A stretch of DNA of 45,548 bases from Nitrospirota bacterium. Lineage in GTDB: Bacteria > Nitrospirota > Nitrospiria > SBBL01 > JAADHI01. Each line of letters starts with the position of its first letter. The first letter of the stretch is position 1. A program made the translations under genes and the position numbers. Below the pieces are notes generated by a model. The model had not been told where the DNA came from. It searched no databases and saw only the letters and a program-made list of their open reading frames with translations. The stretch covers positions 1 through 45,548 of the forward strand of contig JAJDBX010000058.1 in the NCBI GenBank assembly GCA_029261135.1. The letters are read 5' to 3'. This document shows, in pieces, positions 8,338 through 16,517 of this stretch.

Positions 8338-9216
8338 ATGATTCAGAGTATGACAGGTTACGGACGGGCAGAAGGGGTTTTAAAAGGCCAGGCCCTCTTG
8401 GTGGAGATTCGTTCCGTGAATCATCGCCATTCCAGTGTTGTGGCACGACTCCCGCGAGCGCTTTCCGCTTTTGAAGAGACGGTTAAAAAGAAAGTTCAGA
8501 GCCGTTTTGAACGAGGACGCATGGATCTCTCGGTCATCCTTGAGCTCCCTCAGGAAACAAAAAAAGAATATGCCTTAAACCTTGAAGCCGCCGAATCCTA
8601 TTATGAGTCACTAAAAAAATTAAAAAAAACGTTAGGCCTTTCGGGTGAAATTGATATTGCCCTGATGAGCCAGTTTCGGGACGTCATTACGGAAAAAGAA
8701 AAAGAAGAGCCTTCTGAGTCACTTGAACCCTTCCTAAACAAAATACTTTCTAAGGCGATGAACGCAATTGAGAAAATGCGAAAAGCAGAAGGGAAGGCGC
8801 TTGTGACGGATTTGATCGGGCGATTAGATTATTTGAGTCAACAACTTTCTATTGTGAAAGGGAAAGAAAAGCAGGTGATCCTAGTACGGCAAAAGCGCCT
8901 GAAAAGCCGTGTGGCTGAGTTAAGCTCAAGTGTTGATGTGGATCATGCACGGATCGCGCAGGAAGTCGCAATTTTTGCGGAGCGTGCGGATATCAGCGAA
9001 GAGCGGACGCGCCTGAAGGTTCATATCGATCAATTCAAAAAAATGTTGCGAAAGGGAGGCGTGGTTGGTCGATCCTTGGATTTTTTACTTCAAGAGATGT
9101 TTCGTGAAGTCAATACCTTGAGCGCGAAATCGGGTGATCAGGACATATCGATGGCGGTTGTTGCAATGAAAAGTGAACTAGAGAAGATGAGAGAGCAGGT
9201 CCAGAATATTGCGTAA
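8338..9216 (+). CDS. yicC: YicC family endoribonuclease
   Basis: A 292-residue member of the YicC family, shown in other bacteria to be an endoribonuclease acting on small RNAs and mRNAs. It starts with the diagnostic MIQSMTGYGRAE, followed by VEIRSVNHRHSSV. The C-terminal DUF1732 part has EERTRLKVHIDQFKKMLRKGG and a conserved GRSLDFLLQEMFREVNTLSAKS. The central region is rich in Lys/Glu helices, as usual. It precedes gmk with an 11-base gap, the arrangement seen in many genomes where yicC, gmk and rpoZ form one operon. No anomaly is seen. Confidence 0.95.
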   Translation: MIQSMTGYGRAEGVLKGQALLVEIRSVNHRHSSVVARLPRALSAFEETVKKKVQSRFERGRMDLSVILELPQETKKEYALNLEAAESYYESLKKLKKTLGLSGEIDIALMSQFRDVITEKEKEEPSESLEPFLNKILSKAMNAIEKMRKAEGKALVTDLIGRLDYLSQQLSIVKGKEKQVILVRQKRLKSRVAELSSSVDVDHARIAQEVAIFAERADISEERTRLKVHIDQFKKMLRKGGVVGRSLDFLLQEMFREVNTLSAKSGDQDISMAVVAMKSELEKMREQVQNIA

Positions 9217-9227
9217 GGACGGTGCTG

Positions 9228-9845
9228 ATGGATAGAACCGGCATCCTCTTTGTGATTTCTGCCCCTTCGGGGGCGGGAAAAACCACACTTTGTAAGGCGG
9301 TATTGGATAAGGTGGAAGGCTTGCAGTTCTCTACATCCTATACCACCCGTCGTCCGCGGAAGGGTGAGATTGAAGGAAAAGACTATTTTTTTGTGGATGA
9401 GGCGCGGTTTAAGGCGGATGTTGCGGAAGGGGCGTTTATCGAGTGGGCTGAGGTTCATGGAAATTTGTATGGGACATCTCAACAACAATTGCACCGTCTT
9501 ACATCGGAAGGCGTTGATATCCTGCTCGACATCGATCCTCAGGGCGCGATGAATTTGCAAAAGCAATCAGAAGATGCCGTTTATATTTATATTCTTCCCC
9601 CTTCTTTTGATATTTTAAAAAAACGCTTGCTTATGCGTGGGGCAGATTCTCCAGAGGTGGTCGAGAAGCGACTGCAGAAAGCGGGAGATGAGATACGCTG
9701 TTATCATCGGTATCAGTATTTAATCGTGAATGAAGATTTTGAAGTCGCACTAGAAAATCTAGAGTCGATTATCCGGGCTGAACGCGTTAAAATGCGAGAG
9801 AAATATCGTGCTTGGGTGGAAGAACGCTTTATTCATCTGTTATAA
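9228..9845 (+). CDS. gmk: Guanylate kinase
   Basis: This enzyme phosphorylates GMP to GDP with ATP. The P-loop SAPSGAGKTTL is at about residues 11-21. The GMP-binding part contains STSYTTRRPRKGEIEGKDYFFV and later FIEWAEVHGNLYGTS. The open frame could begin at a GTG (9222), but AAGGA at 9215-9219 is better spaced for the ATG at 9228, giving 205 residues, the usual length. It is the second gene of the yicC-gmk-rpoZ-coaBC run. Identification is secure. Confidence 0.97.
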   Translation: MDRTGILFVISAPSGAGKTTLCKAVLDKVEGLQFSTSYTTRRPRKGEIEGKDYFFVDEARFKADVAEGAFIEWAEVHGNLYGTSQQQLHRLTSEGVDILLDIDPQGAMNLQKQSEDAVYIYILPPSFDILKKRLLMRGADSPEVVEKRLQKAGDEIRCYHRYQYLIVNEDFEVALENLESIIRAERVKMREKYRAWVEERFIHLL

Positions 9846-9888
9846 TCCCCAATTGTTTAATTGCCCCCATCTTTCAGAAAGGAATTTT

Positions 9889-10272
9889 ATGGACATTGTT
9901 TCTTTACCCATTGAGTTGGACACTTCTGTGATTGATTCGAAATATCGTCTTGTGATTGTGGCGGCGCAACGCGCACGCCAACTGATGGAAGGTGAACCCC
10001 CGAGAATTATCCCTCAACGTGATCAGAAAGAGACGACCATTGCGATTGAGGAGGTTTTATCGGGTAAGCTTGAGATTCTCTATGGGCAAGAGGCCGTGTC
10101 GGCCTTGAGGGAAGAAAGGCGCGTTCGAGAAGAAACCAGACGTCGTGCAATGCTCGCAGAAAGAGAAGGAGAAGGGGTTAGCCAGGCCAGAAAAGATTTA
10201 GATATTCTCCTGGGTGCACCTAGTGCGAAAGATGAGATCCTTACAGATCCATCAAGCCCCGGGAAAATATAG
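9889..10272 (+). CDS. rpoZ: RNA polymerase omega subunit
   Basis: The omega subunit chaperones beta' during RNA polymerase assembly. The open frame starts far upstream inside gmk, but AGAAAGGA 7 bases before the ATG at 9889 marks the real start, giving 127 residues. The conserved omega core is visible: DSKYRLVIVAAQRARQL near residues 16-32 and KETTIAIEEVLSGKLEI near residues 46-62. The C-terminal half is a charged helix rich in Arg and Glu that is longer than in E. coli. Its position between gmk and coaBC is the standard context and supports the call. Confidence 0.92.
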   Translation: MDIVSLPIELDTSVIDSKYRLVIVAAQRARQLMEGEPPRIIPQRDQKETTIAIEEVLSGKLEILYGQEAVSALREERRVREETRRRAMLAEREGEGVSQARKDLDILLGAPSAKDEILTDPSSPGKI

Positions 10273-10299
10273 CTTTTTTATCTTCAAATAAGGAAAGAG

Positions 10300-11499
10300 A
10301 TGCTTGCTGGAAAAAAGGTTCTCCTGGGGATTACAGGAAGCATCTCCGCCTATAAATCACTCCAAATCGTGAGGGATTTGACCCAGGCCGGAGCCCAGGT
10401 TCAGGTTGTTCTGACAAAAGCGGCTGAGCGTTTTGTCCCATTTCTCACACTTCAGATTTTTTCAGGACGCCCTGTCTTGAGAGATCTTTCCGAGGCCAAT
10501 CAAGAAATGGCCCATGTGACTTTGGCGGGAGAGTCGGATCTTGTCTTGATCGCCCCGATTACAGCACATTTTATTTCTAAGATGGCCATGGGGTTGAATG
10601 ATGACCTCCTGTCGAGCCTCATTCTTTCGACGTCTTCTCCCGTTGTCATTGTACCTGCGATGGATATCGGCATGTGGGAGCATCCGGCTGTTCAAGCCAA
10701 TGTAGATCGATTAAGGAGACGCGGTGTCCAAATTATCGGCCCTGAGACCGGACTGCTTGCATCTGGAAAAGTAGGGCTGGGTCGCTTTTCAGATGAAAAA
10801 AAGATTGTAACGCAGGTCATCTCTTTACTGTCAGAGGATCACCCTTCTTTGCTTGGAGAAGTGGTTCTTATTACAGCGGGGCCGACGGAAGAGGCGATCG
10901 ACCCCGTGCGTTATATTTCTAATCGTTCGTCTGGGAAGATGGGTTATGCTTTGGCTGAAATCGCCCAAAAATGGGGTGCTCGCGTGATCTTGATCAGCGG
11001 GCCAACCTCGATACCTGTTCCGGAGGGACTGAGCACTATTTCTGTGAATACCGCAGATGAGATGAAAAAGGCGGTAGATCAATATCTTCCTGGAGCAAGC
11101 ATAGTGATTATGGCTGCTGCGGTGAGTGATTACAGACCGAAAATCGTTTCTTCTAAAAAAATAAAAAAAAGCGGTGCTAATCAATCGATTGAACTCGAAG
11201 AGACCGCAGACATCCTGGCTGAAAGGCCGAATGGAAAACCCGGGCAGGTCGTTATCGGGTTTGCGGCAGAAACAGAAGATCTTATTCAAAATGCGCGAAA
11301 AAAACTAAAAAAGAAACGACTGGATCTCATTGTCGCGAATGATGTTACGGCAGAAGGTGCTGGTTTTGATGTGGATACAAATAGAGTTCAACTGATTCCT
11401 GCGCATGGTAAGACGATCTCTTGCCCCAAAATGTCTAAACACCGGATTTCCGTTTGTATTTTAAAAGAAGTGCTCAGGATTAAAGCGGAGGCTTGTTGA
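10300..11499 (+). CDS. coaBC: Bifunctional phosphopantothenoylcysteine decarboxylase / phosphopantothenate-cysteine ligase
   Basis: This 399-residue fusion carries out two successive steps of coenzyme A synthesis. The N-terminal flavoprotein (CoaC, about residues 1-185) has GITGSISAYKSLQIVRDL, the active-site His in MAHVTLA and a PAMDIGMW motif. In the best-studied enzymes this motif is PxMNxxMW, so here Asn is replaced by Asp122. The substrate-flap Cys found in ACGDIG-type enzymes is Ser155 here (LASGKVGLGR). The C-terminal CoaB part has ITAGPTEEAIDPVRYISNRS, then SGKMGYALAE, and later the KIKKS and GFAAETED segments. Similar substitutions exist in other lineages as I recall, so activity is still expected. 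Last gene of the yicC-gmk-rpoZ-coaBC run. Confidence 0.95.
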   Translation: MLAGKKVLLGITGSISAYKSLQIVRDLTQAGAQVQVVLTKAAERFVPFLTLQIFSGRPVLRDLSEANQEMAHVTLAGESDLVLIAPITAHFISKMAMGLNDDLLSSLILSTSSPVVIVPAMDIGMWEHPAVQANVDRLRRRGVQIIGPETGLLASGKVGLGRFSDEKKIVTQVISLLSEDHPSLLGEVVLITAGPTEEAIDPVRYISNRSSGKMGYALAEIAQKWGARVILISGPTSIPVPEGLSTISVNTADEMKKAVDQYLPGASIVIMAAAVSDYRPKIVSSKKIKKSGANQSIELEETADILAERPNGKPGQVVIGFAAETEDLIQNARKKLKKKRLDLIVANDVTAEGAGFDVDTNRVQLIPAHGKTISCPKMSKHRISVCILKEVLRIKAEAC

Positions 11500-11600
11500 T
11501 TTTTATTCGATTTGCTATGATTCCCCTCGGATTTTTATTGGGAGATACTGCTCTAGTATCACACGTTCAATGCGAATTAAAATCATCGAAATAGGTGGTC

Positions 11601-12491
11601 ATGGCCGAAAAATTAATCACTCCTGAAATATCGAGGCTGACGGGTCTTCTGAGTGAAAATCCTAGATCAAGATTATTTGTTCCTTTGGCAGAAGCCTACC
11701 GTCTTTCGGGGATGCTGGATGAAGCCATTGCCGTTTTGTCTGATGGGATCAAAGTGCATGAGACATTCATTGCGGCACGGCTGATGTTAGGGAAAATTTA
11801 TCTCGAAAGGGAGGCACTTTCAGAGGCAAAAATGCAATTTGAATATGTCGTGGCCATTGCGCCTAGCAATATTTCCTCTCTAAAAAGCTTAGCCAATGTT
11901 TTGGAAAAAGAAGGCCACATTCAGGAGGCAAAAGAACCTTATCAGAGCATCCTTCAAATTGATCCGACGGATAAAGAGGCCGGGGAATTTTTAGAAGAGC
12001 TGGATAAAAAGATGAAATCTCCACTTGAGCCCCCCGAAGAAGCCACTTCCACTGTTTTGCCTCCCGTGGGTGATGAGACAGTGACTCTCCGTGAGGTGGT
12101 GGAGAATGGCTCAGAAGTTGAGATGTCTCTTACAGAAGCGACAGCCAAAAATCTGGTTTTCAAAGAAGATCTTTTACTTGATGAACAGGGAGTGACCACC
12201 CCCATGACCGAAATGGTTCCCGCGCTAATAGACAATGAACCCCATATGACCCAGACGCTTGCTACGCTGTATCTATCGCAGGGGCATTATAAAGAAGCCG
12301 TAGATGTCTATGAAAAATTACTGATGAATGACCCTTCTGACCTGACCTTTCAAAAAGGTCTTGGGGAGGTACTTCAACATCTTCGGGGCAAAGATAAGCC
12401 GATGACAGGTACTACGGTTTCATCTGTCGAAAAAAGAATAAGGCGTTTGCAATTGTGGCTTGACGCGATCCAAAAAGAAAGGCATCAATGA
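11601..12491 (+). CDS. TPR-repeat protein upstream of a Roadblock gene
   Basis: A 296-residue cytoplasmic protein starting at the ATG at 11601 (a GTG at 11595 is also in frame). Tetratricopeptide repeats occupy about residues 15-135; the pattern AEAYRLSGMLDEAIAVLSDGI is typical. Further repeats at about 215-255 include ATLYLSQGHYKEAVDVYEKL. An acidic, Pro/Thr-rich linker lies between. The end overlaps the Roadblock-like gene by ATGA, so the two are translationally coupled. In several phyla such pairs form small scaffolds with GTPase-regulating Roadblock proteins; that link is inferred here. No signal peptide is seen. Confidence 0.8.
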   Translation: MAEKLITPEISRLTGLLSENPRSRLFVPLAEAYRLSGMLDEAIAVLSDGIKVHETFIAARLMLGKIYLEREALSEAKMQFEYVVAIAPSNISSLKSLANVLEKEGHIQEAKEPYQSILQIDPTDKEAGEFLEELDKKMKSPLEPPEEATSTVLPPVGDETVTLREVVENGSEVEMSLTEATAKNLVFKEDLLLDEQGVTTPMTEMVPALIDNEPHMTQTLATLYLSQGHYKEAVDVYEKLLMNDPSDLTFQKGLGEVLQHLRGKDKPMTGTTVSSVEKRIRRLQLWLDAIQKERHQ

Positions 12492-12850
12492 CCTTTCAGG
12501 AACATATGGCACACGCAGTCAAGCGAATAAAAGATCTATCGGGTGCAGCCATTTCCGACAGCGATGGTATTATTGTTGAGGAATATCATAAAGATGCCTC
12601 GATTGATATGGCTTTGCTTGTTGCGGAATATGGCCCACTATGGAATTTGGCCGATAAGGCGGGAACCGCGTGTCATTCAGGCATCGTACATGAGATGAGC
12701 ATTGTTGCGGATAAAATGAATCTGATTATTAGGAAAATCGCGCCAGGCTACAACCTGATTTTTGCAATGGGTTCGAAAGAAAGTTTGGGTAAAGGTCGCT
12801 TTTATGCCGGGATCATCGCAGAGGATTTGATGGAAGATTTGGGCCTGTGA
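12488..12850 (+). CDS. Roadblock/LC7-like domain protein
   Basis: A 120-residue single-domain protein. The pattern of an N-terminal helix, then GAAISDSDGIIVEEY, a central helix around LWNLADKAG, and strands MSIVADKMNLIIRKIAPGYNLIFAM matches Roadblock/LC7 (MglB-like) folds. These bind and regulate small Ras-like GTPases or form dimeric scaffolds. No MglA-type GTPase is in the window. The start overlaps the TPR gene (ATGA) and the stop overlaps aroQ (GTGA), so all three are tightly coupled. The assignment rests on the fold pattern and not on a strict motif. Confidence 0.75.
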   Translation: MTFQEHMAHAVKRIKDLSGAAISDSDGIIVEEYHKDASIDMALLVAEYGPLWNLADKAGTACHSGIVHEMSIVADKMNLIIRKIAPGYNLIFAMGSKESLGKGRFYAGIIAEDLMEDLGL

Positions 12851-13305
12851 AGCAGATCCTCGTGTTACACGGTCCGAATTTAAACCTTCTCGGCAGTCGA
12901 GAACCTGAACAATATGGAACCGAAACCCTCGAAGAAATTAATTGGGAGATGGCGACTACTGCAAAGAAACAAGGGATTGAAGTCGTTGCTTTTCAGTCCA
13001 ATTCAGAAGGAGAATTGGTCAGTCGTATTCAAGAGGCGCGGGGTCGATATGAAGCCATTATTATTAATGCAGCCGCCTATACCCATACCAGTATTGCCAT
13101 TCGAGATGCCATTCTCGCGGTGGCGCTCCCGGTCGTCGAAGTGCACTTGTCCAATATTTATCAGCGGGAATCATTTCGTCACGTCTCTCTGATTTCTGAT
13201 GTGGTGATTGGACAAGTCTGTGGCTTTGGAGCACAGAGTTATCTCTTGGGCTTGTCGGGTGTCATTGATTATTTAGAAAACCTCGGGGATTCGGCAAAAA
13301 AATAA
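12847..13305 (+). CDS. aroQ: Type II 3-dehydroquinate dehydratase
   Basis: This enzyme performs the third step of the shikimate pathway, dehydrating 3-dehydroquinate. The 152-residue length and motifs are typical. LVLHGPNLNLLGSREPEQYG at residues 5-24 carries the catalytic Tyr and Asn region. QSNSEGELV is the lid and following helix, NAAAYTHTSIAIRDA the substrate-binding region, and EVHLSNIYQRESFR the C-terminal active-site part. The start is a GTG whose GTGA overlaps the stop of the Roadblock gene. The order aroQ-efp-accB-accC is common in bacteria. Confidence 0.96.
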   Translation: MKQILVLHGPNLNLLGSREPEQYGTETLEEINWEMATTAKKQGIEVVAFQSNSEGELVSRIQEARGRYEAIIINAAAYTHTSIAIRDAILAVALPVVEVHLSNIYQRESFRHVSLISDVVIGQVCGFGAQSYLLGLSGVIDYLENLGDSAKK

Positions 13306-13388
13306 ATGGAACAGTCCATTCTAAAGTTCCTGCTGTTTAAGTCTCATGTATGAAATAATAGAATTATTTGAGGATTTAGGATAGCGTT

Positions 13389-13949
13389 ATGATATCAACC
13401 GCAGATTTTCGAAACGGCGCAAAAATAGAAATTGATGGCGCACCTTATATTATTGTCGAGTTTCAGCATGTGAAGCCCGGAAAAGGGGGCGCCTTTGTGC
13501 GGACAAAGTTAAAAAATCTGAAAACCAATCATATGTTGGATAAAACCTTTCGCTCAGGCGAACGTTTTGAAGAACCAGACCTTTCTGAAATGGAGATGCA
13601 GTTTTTATACGCACAAGGTGATGAATATCATTTCATGAATACGGAGACCTACGATCAGTTGTTTGTGACAGAAGCGCAGCTTGGATCCTCAAAAGATTTC
13701 TTGAAGGAAAACATAGTTGTAAAAATTTTGTTTTATGAGGGGAACCCGCTTGAGATTTCCTTGCCTCTTTTTGTAGAATTAAAGGTTGTTGAAACCCCGC
13801 CAGGGGTGAAAGGGGATACTGCAAGTGGAGGGACGAAGTTGGCGACCTTAGAAACGGGTGGATCTGTCAAAGTTCCATTGTATCTGGAAGAAGGGACCGT
13901 GATAAAAATTGATACGCGAACGGGAAACTATGTTGAGCGTGTAAAATGA
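13389..13949 (+). CDS. efp: Elongation factor P
   Basis: EF-P relieves ribosome stalling at polyproline runs. The 186-residue protein has the three expected domains. At the tip of domain I, HVKPGKGGAFVRTKL puts Lys32 at the position that is modified in Lys-type EF-Ps; no modifying enzyme is in the window. Domain III ends with VPLYLEEGTVIKIDTRTGNYVERVK. The RBS is AGGATAG before the ATG. Its stop overlaps a 24-codon open frame by ATGA, and accB follows 81 bases later. Confidence 0.96.
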   Translation: MISTADFRNGAKIEIDGAPYIIVEFQHVKPGKGGAFVRTKLKNLKTNHMLDKTFRSGERFEEPDLSEMEMQFLYAQGDEYHFMNTETYDQLFVTEAQLGSSKDFLKENIVVKILFYEGNPLEISLPLFVELKVVETPPGVKGDTASGGTKLATLETGGSVKVPLYLEEGTVIKIDTRTGNYVERVK

Positions 13950-14020
13950 AGCAAAAATCTCGTCATCGATTCTTGTTGAGACCCCTTTTTGCCGCTGTTT
14001 TTCTTCTGATGCCTAAATGA
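13946..14020 (+). CDS. Possible 24-residue peptide between efp and accB
   Basis: An ATG overlapping the efp stop (ATGA) opens a short frame encoding a basic N-terminus (MKQKSRHR) followed by a hydrophobic stretch (LLRPLFAAVFLLMPK). It ends 10 bases before the accB start and fills most of the gap. Coupled translation is possible, but nothing besides position and the signal-like composition supports a real product. Confidence 0.2.
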   Translation: MKQKSRHRFLLRPLFAAVFLLMPK

Positions 14021-14030
14021 GAGGCCCACA

Positions 14031-14480
14031 ATGGACTTAAATGAAATTAAAAAATTAATCGCTCTTATGGATGATGGAGCATTATCTGAAATCGAGGTTG
14101 AAGACTCCGAACGGCGGATTTGTCTCAAAAGAGCGCTGACTGTACCTGCGGTACCAAGTGCGGCACTTATTTCGACTCCAGTAGAAAACCTTTCCCCTTC
14201 CCAAGAAGTGACAGAAGAAAAAACGGAACTCCTTGCCAGGCAACACCTGATTACATCGCCGATTGTCGGGACATTTTATATCTCGGCCTCCCCCGCCACT
14301 AGTGCTTACGTCGAGGTAGGGGATTTGGTCAAAAAAGGTCAAATCATTTGTATTGTTGAGGCGATGAAGCTGATGAATGAGATTGAGTCTGATGTGGATG
14401 GCCGTGTGGTCAGGGTGTGTGTTGAAGATGGTGCAGCAGTGGAATATGCCGAAGCGCTCTTCGCGATCGAACCCGCATAA
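14031..14480 (+). CDS. accB: Biotin carboxyl carrier protein of acetyl-CoA carboxylase
   Basis: The carrier holds biotin and swings between the carboxylase and transferase sites of acetyl-CoA carboxylase. The 149-residue protein has the usual N-terminal helix (MDLNEIKKLIALMDDG), a Pro/Ser-rich linker at about residues 45-70 and the biotinyl domain. The biotinylation site is EAMKLMNEIE with Lys113. The insertion known as the thumb (SASPATSAYVEVGD) marks the AccB type. It is followed by accC after 14 bases. The biotin genes bioF and bioD occur 3-5 kb away, so carrier and cofactor supply are neighbours. Confidence 0.96.
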   Translation: MDLNEIKKLIALMDDGALSEIEVEDSERRICLKRALTVPAVPSAALISTPVENLSPSQEVTEEKTELLARQHLITSPIVGTFYISASPATSAYVEVGDLVKKGQIICIVEAMKLMNEIESDVDGRVVRVCVEDGAAVEYAEALFAIEPA

Positions 14481-14494
14481 GAGGAATAAACACG

Positions 14495-15844
14495 ATGTTT
14501 CGTAAAGTCTTGATCGCAAACCGAGGGGAAATCGCTCTCCGAATTATTCGTGCTTGTCGGGAGTTGGGGGTTCAGACCGTCGCGGTTCATTCTGAAGCCG
14601 ATGCCACTTCACTTCCCGCCCGATTTGCAGATGAAAGAATCTGTATCGGCCCTGCAGATCCGGCAAAGTCCTATCGCAATATCCCCAATATCCTCAGTGC
14701 AGCTGAGATTGCCGGGGCAGACGCCGTGCATCCCGGTTACGGTTTTTTGGCTGAAAACAGCCATTTTGCAGATGTTTGCGAATCGGCGGGCCTTAAGTTT
14801 ATTGGGCCATTGCCCGAATGTATCAGCCTAATGGGGGATAAAGCCAAAGCGCGTGATCTCATGGCAAAAAATGGGGTGCCCATTATCCCAGGAAGCGAAG
14901 GTGTAATTTCAGATGAGAATGAAGGGATCGATGTCGCTCGAAAAATTGGCTATCCTATCATTATCAAAGCGGTTGCAGGCGGAGGGGGGCGTGGCATGCG
15001 TGAGGTGCATGAAGAGACCTCATTTTCAGCTGCCTTTCACGCTGCGAAATCGGAGGCAGAATCTGCTTTTGGGAACGGGGATGTTTATGTCGAAAAGTTT
15101 TTTATTGAACCCCGACATATTGAAATACAGATTTTAGCAGATGACAAAGGAAAAATGATCTATTTGCCGGAACGGGATTGTTCTATTCAGAGAAGGCATC
15201 AGAAATTAGTTGAAGAAACGCCTTCTCCCGTGGTGGACGATCGACTCCGCAGGGAGTTGGGCCGTGCAGCATTGGCGGCGGTCACGGCTTCTCATTATGT
15301 GAATGCGGGGACGGTTGAGTTTCTTTTGGATCGAGATCATAATTTTTATTTTATTGAAATGAATACCCGAATCCAAGTGGAGCATCCGATCAGTGAGTGT
15401 GTGACAGGCATAGATTTGGTGAAAGAGCAGATTCGTATTGCTGCCGGAAAACCCCTTTCATTCAAACAAAGCCAGGTCAAACTCAACGGTCACAGTATTG
15501 AGTGTCGTGTCAATGCTGAATCACCAGAGACTTTTACCCCTTGTCCAGGGGCCATTACGGCCTTCCATCTACCGGGAGGGCCGGGAATTCGAGTGGATTC
15601 CGCAAGTTACATGGGCAGTGTCATTACGCCCTATTACGACTCACTCATTGCGAAATTGATTGTGCATTCCTCGACACGAGAAGGGGCAATTGCAAAGATG
15701 AATGGTGCCCTTTCTGAATTTGTGATTGAAGGGATTGAAACCAGTTTGCCTCTTCATAAAAGAATCTTCAAAGACTTGAATTTTCTGAAAGGTCGGTATT
15801 CGACCACATTTCTTGATCACTTTCTTGCTTCACCCAAAACCTAG
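14495..15844 (+). CDS. accC: Biotin carboxylase subunit of acetyl-CoA carboxylase
   Basis: This ATP-grasp enzyme carboxylates the biotin on AccB. Its 449 residues match the family. The N-terminal MFRKVLIANRGEIALRIIRA, the glycine-rich ATP lid KAVAGGGGRGMREV at about residues 159-172, and the catalytic segment FIEMNTRIQVEHPISE at about residues 285-300 are all intact. The HQKLVEETPSP segment is also present. The RBS AAGAGGAA precedes the ATG. It follows accB directly and is followed by thiE after 12 bases. Secure. Confidence 0.97.
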   Translation: MFRKVLIANRGEIALRIIRACRELGVQTVAVHSEADATSLPARFADERICIGPADPAKSYRNIPNILSAAEIAGADAVHPGYGFLAENSHFADVCESAGLKFIGPLPECISLMGDKAKARDLMAKNGVPIIPGSEGVISDENEGIDVARKIGYPIIIKAVAGGGGRGMREVHEETSFSAAFHAAKSEAESAFGNGDVYVEKFFIEPRHIEIQILADDKGKMIYLPERDCSIQRRHQKLVEETPSPVVDDRLRRELGRAALAAVTASHYVNAGTVEFLLDRDHNFYFIEMNTRIQVEHPISECVTGIDLVKEQIRIAAGKPLSFKQSQVKLNGHSIECRVNAESPETFTPCPGAITAFHLPGGPGIRVDSASYMGSVITPYYDSLIAKLIVHSSTREGAIAKMNGALSEFVIEGIETSLPLHKRIFKDLNFLKGRYSTTFLDHFLASPKT

Positions 15845-15856
15845 TTCATTGACTGG

Positions 15857-16498
15857 ATGTTGTTTTCCCCGCTTTATCTGATTGTTGACCCCTCGCTTTA
15901 TAAACAGAAGGGATCACAGCGCACATTTTTAGAATTCATAGACGAGGCCATTGAAGGCGGTGTGCGTTGGATTCAATATCGAGATAAAAATGCCTCCCGA
16001 AGAGAGCAGTTTGAAAGAGCGAAACAACTTCAGGGTCTGACACGGGAGCGCAATGTTGTATTGATTATAAATGATGAAATTGACCTTGCGCTGGCGGTCA
16101 AGGCCGATGGCGTTCATTTGGGACAGGATGATTTTCCAGTGGAAATGGCTAGAAAATTATTAGGGGAAGAAAGCATTGTGGGTCTTTCAACTCATAATTT
16201 GAAACAGGTGAAACAGGCTGAATCGGAAAACATTGATTATATTGGGATTGGTCCCATATTTCCAACGAAGACAAAACGGTCTCAAGAAATGCCTCTCGGT
16301 ATCGAAGGGCTTGCCAAGCTTTGTGCCGTAACCGCTCTTCCGGTTTATGCGATCGGAGGCATTCAATTTTCTCATCTTCCGAACATTATCTCTACGAGAG
16401 TAACAGGCCTTGCCATTGCTTCAGCACTGGCAGGTGCAGATCAATCTGAAGTCCAAAGATGGATCACTTGTTTGGATGATGGGATGCCGAGTGTATAA
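15857..16498 (+). CDS. thiE: Thiamine-phosphate synthase
   Basis: This TIM-barrel enzyme joins HMP-PP and HET-P to thiamine phosphate. The 213-residue protein has the expected motifs: IQYRDKNASRREQ (diphosphate-binding), LIINDEIDLALAVKADGVHLGQDD, GLSTHNLKQVKQAE, DYIGIGPIFPTKTK and LPVYAIGGI. It is the last gene of the aroQ-efp-accBC run, 12 bases after accC. An in-frame ATG at 15857 is used. A YjbQ-family gene, sometimes linked to the same activity, is at 4170-4595 but is not in this operon. Secure. Confidence 0.94.
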   Translation: MLFSPLYLIVDPSLYKQKGSQRTFLEFIDEAIEGGVRWIQYRDKNASRREQFERAKQLQGLTRERNVVLIINDEIDLALAVKADGVHLGQDDFPVEMARKLLGEESIVGLSTHNLKQVKQAESENIDYIGIGPIFPTKTKRSQEMPLGIEGLAKLCAVTALPVYAIGGIQFSHLPNIISTRVTGLAIASALAGADQSEVQRWITCLDDGMPSV

Positions 16499-16517
16499 GA
16501 TATAAAAACTGAAGGAT

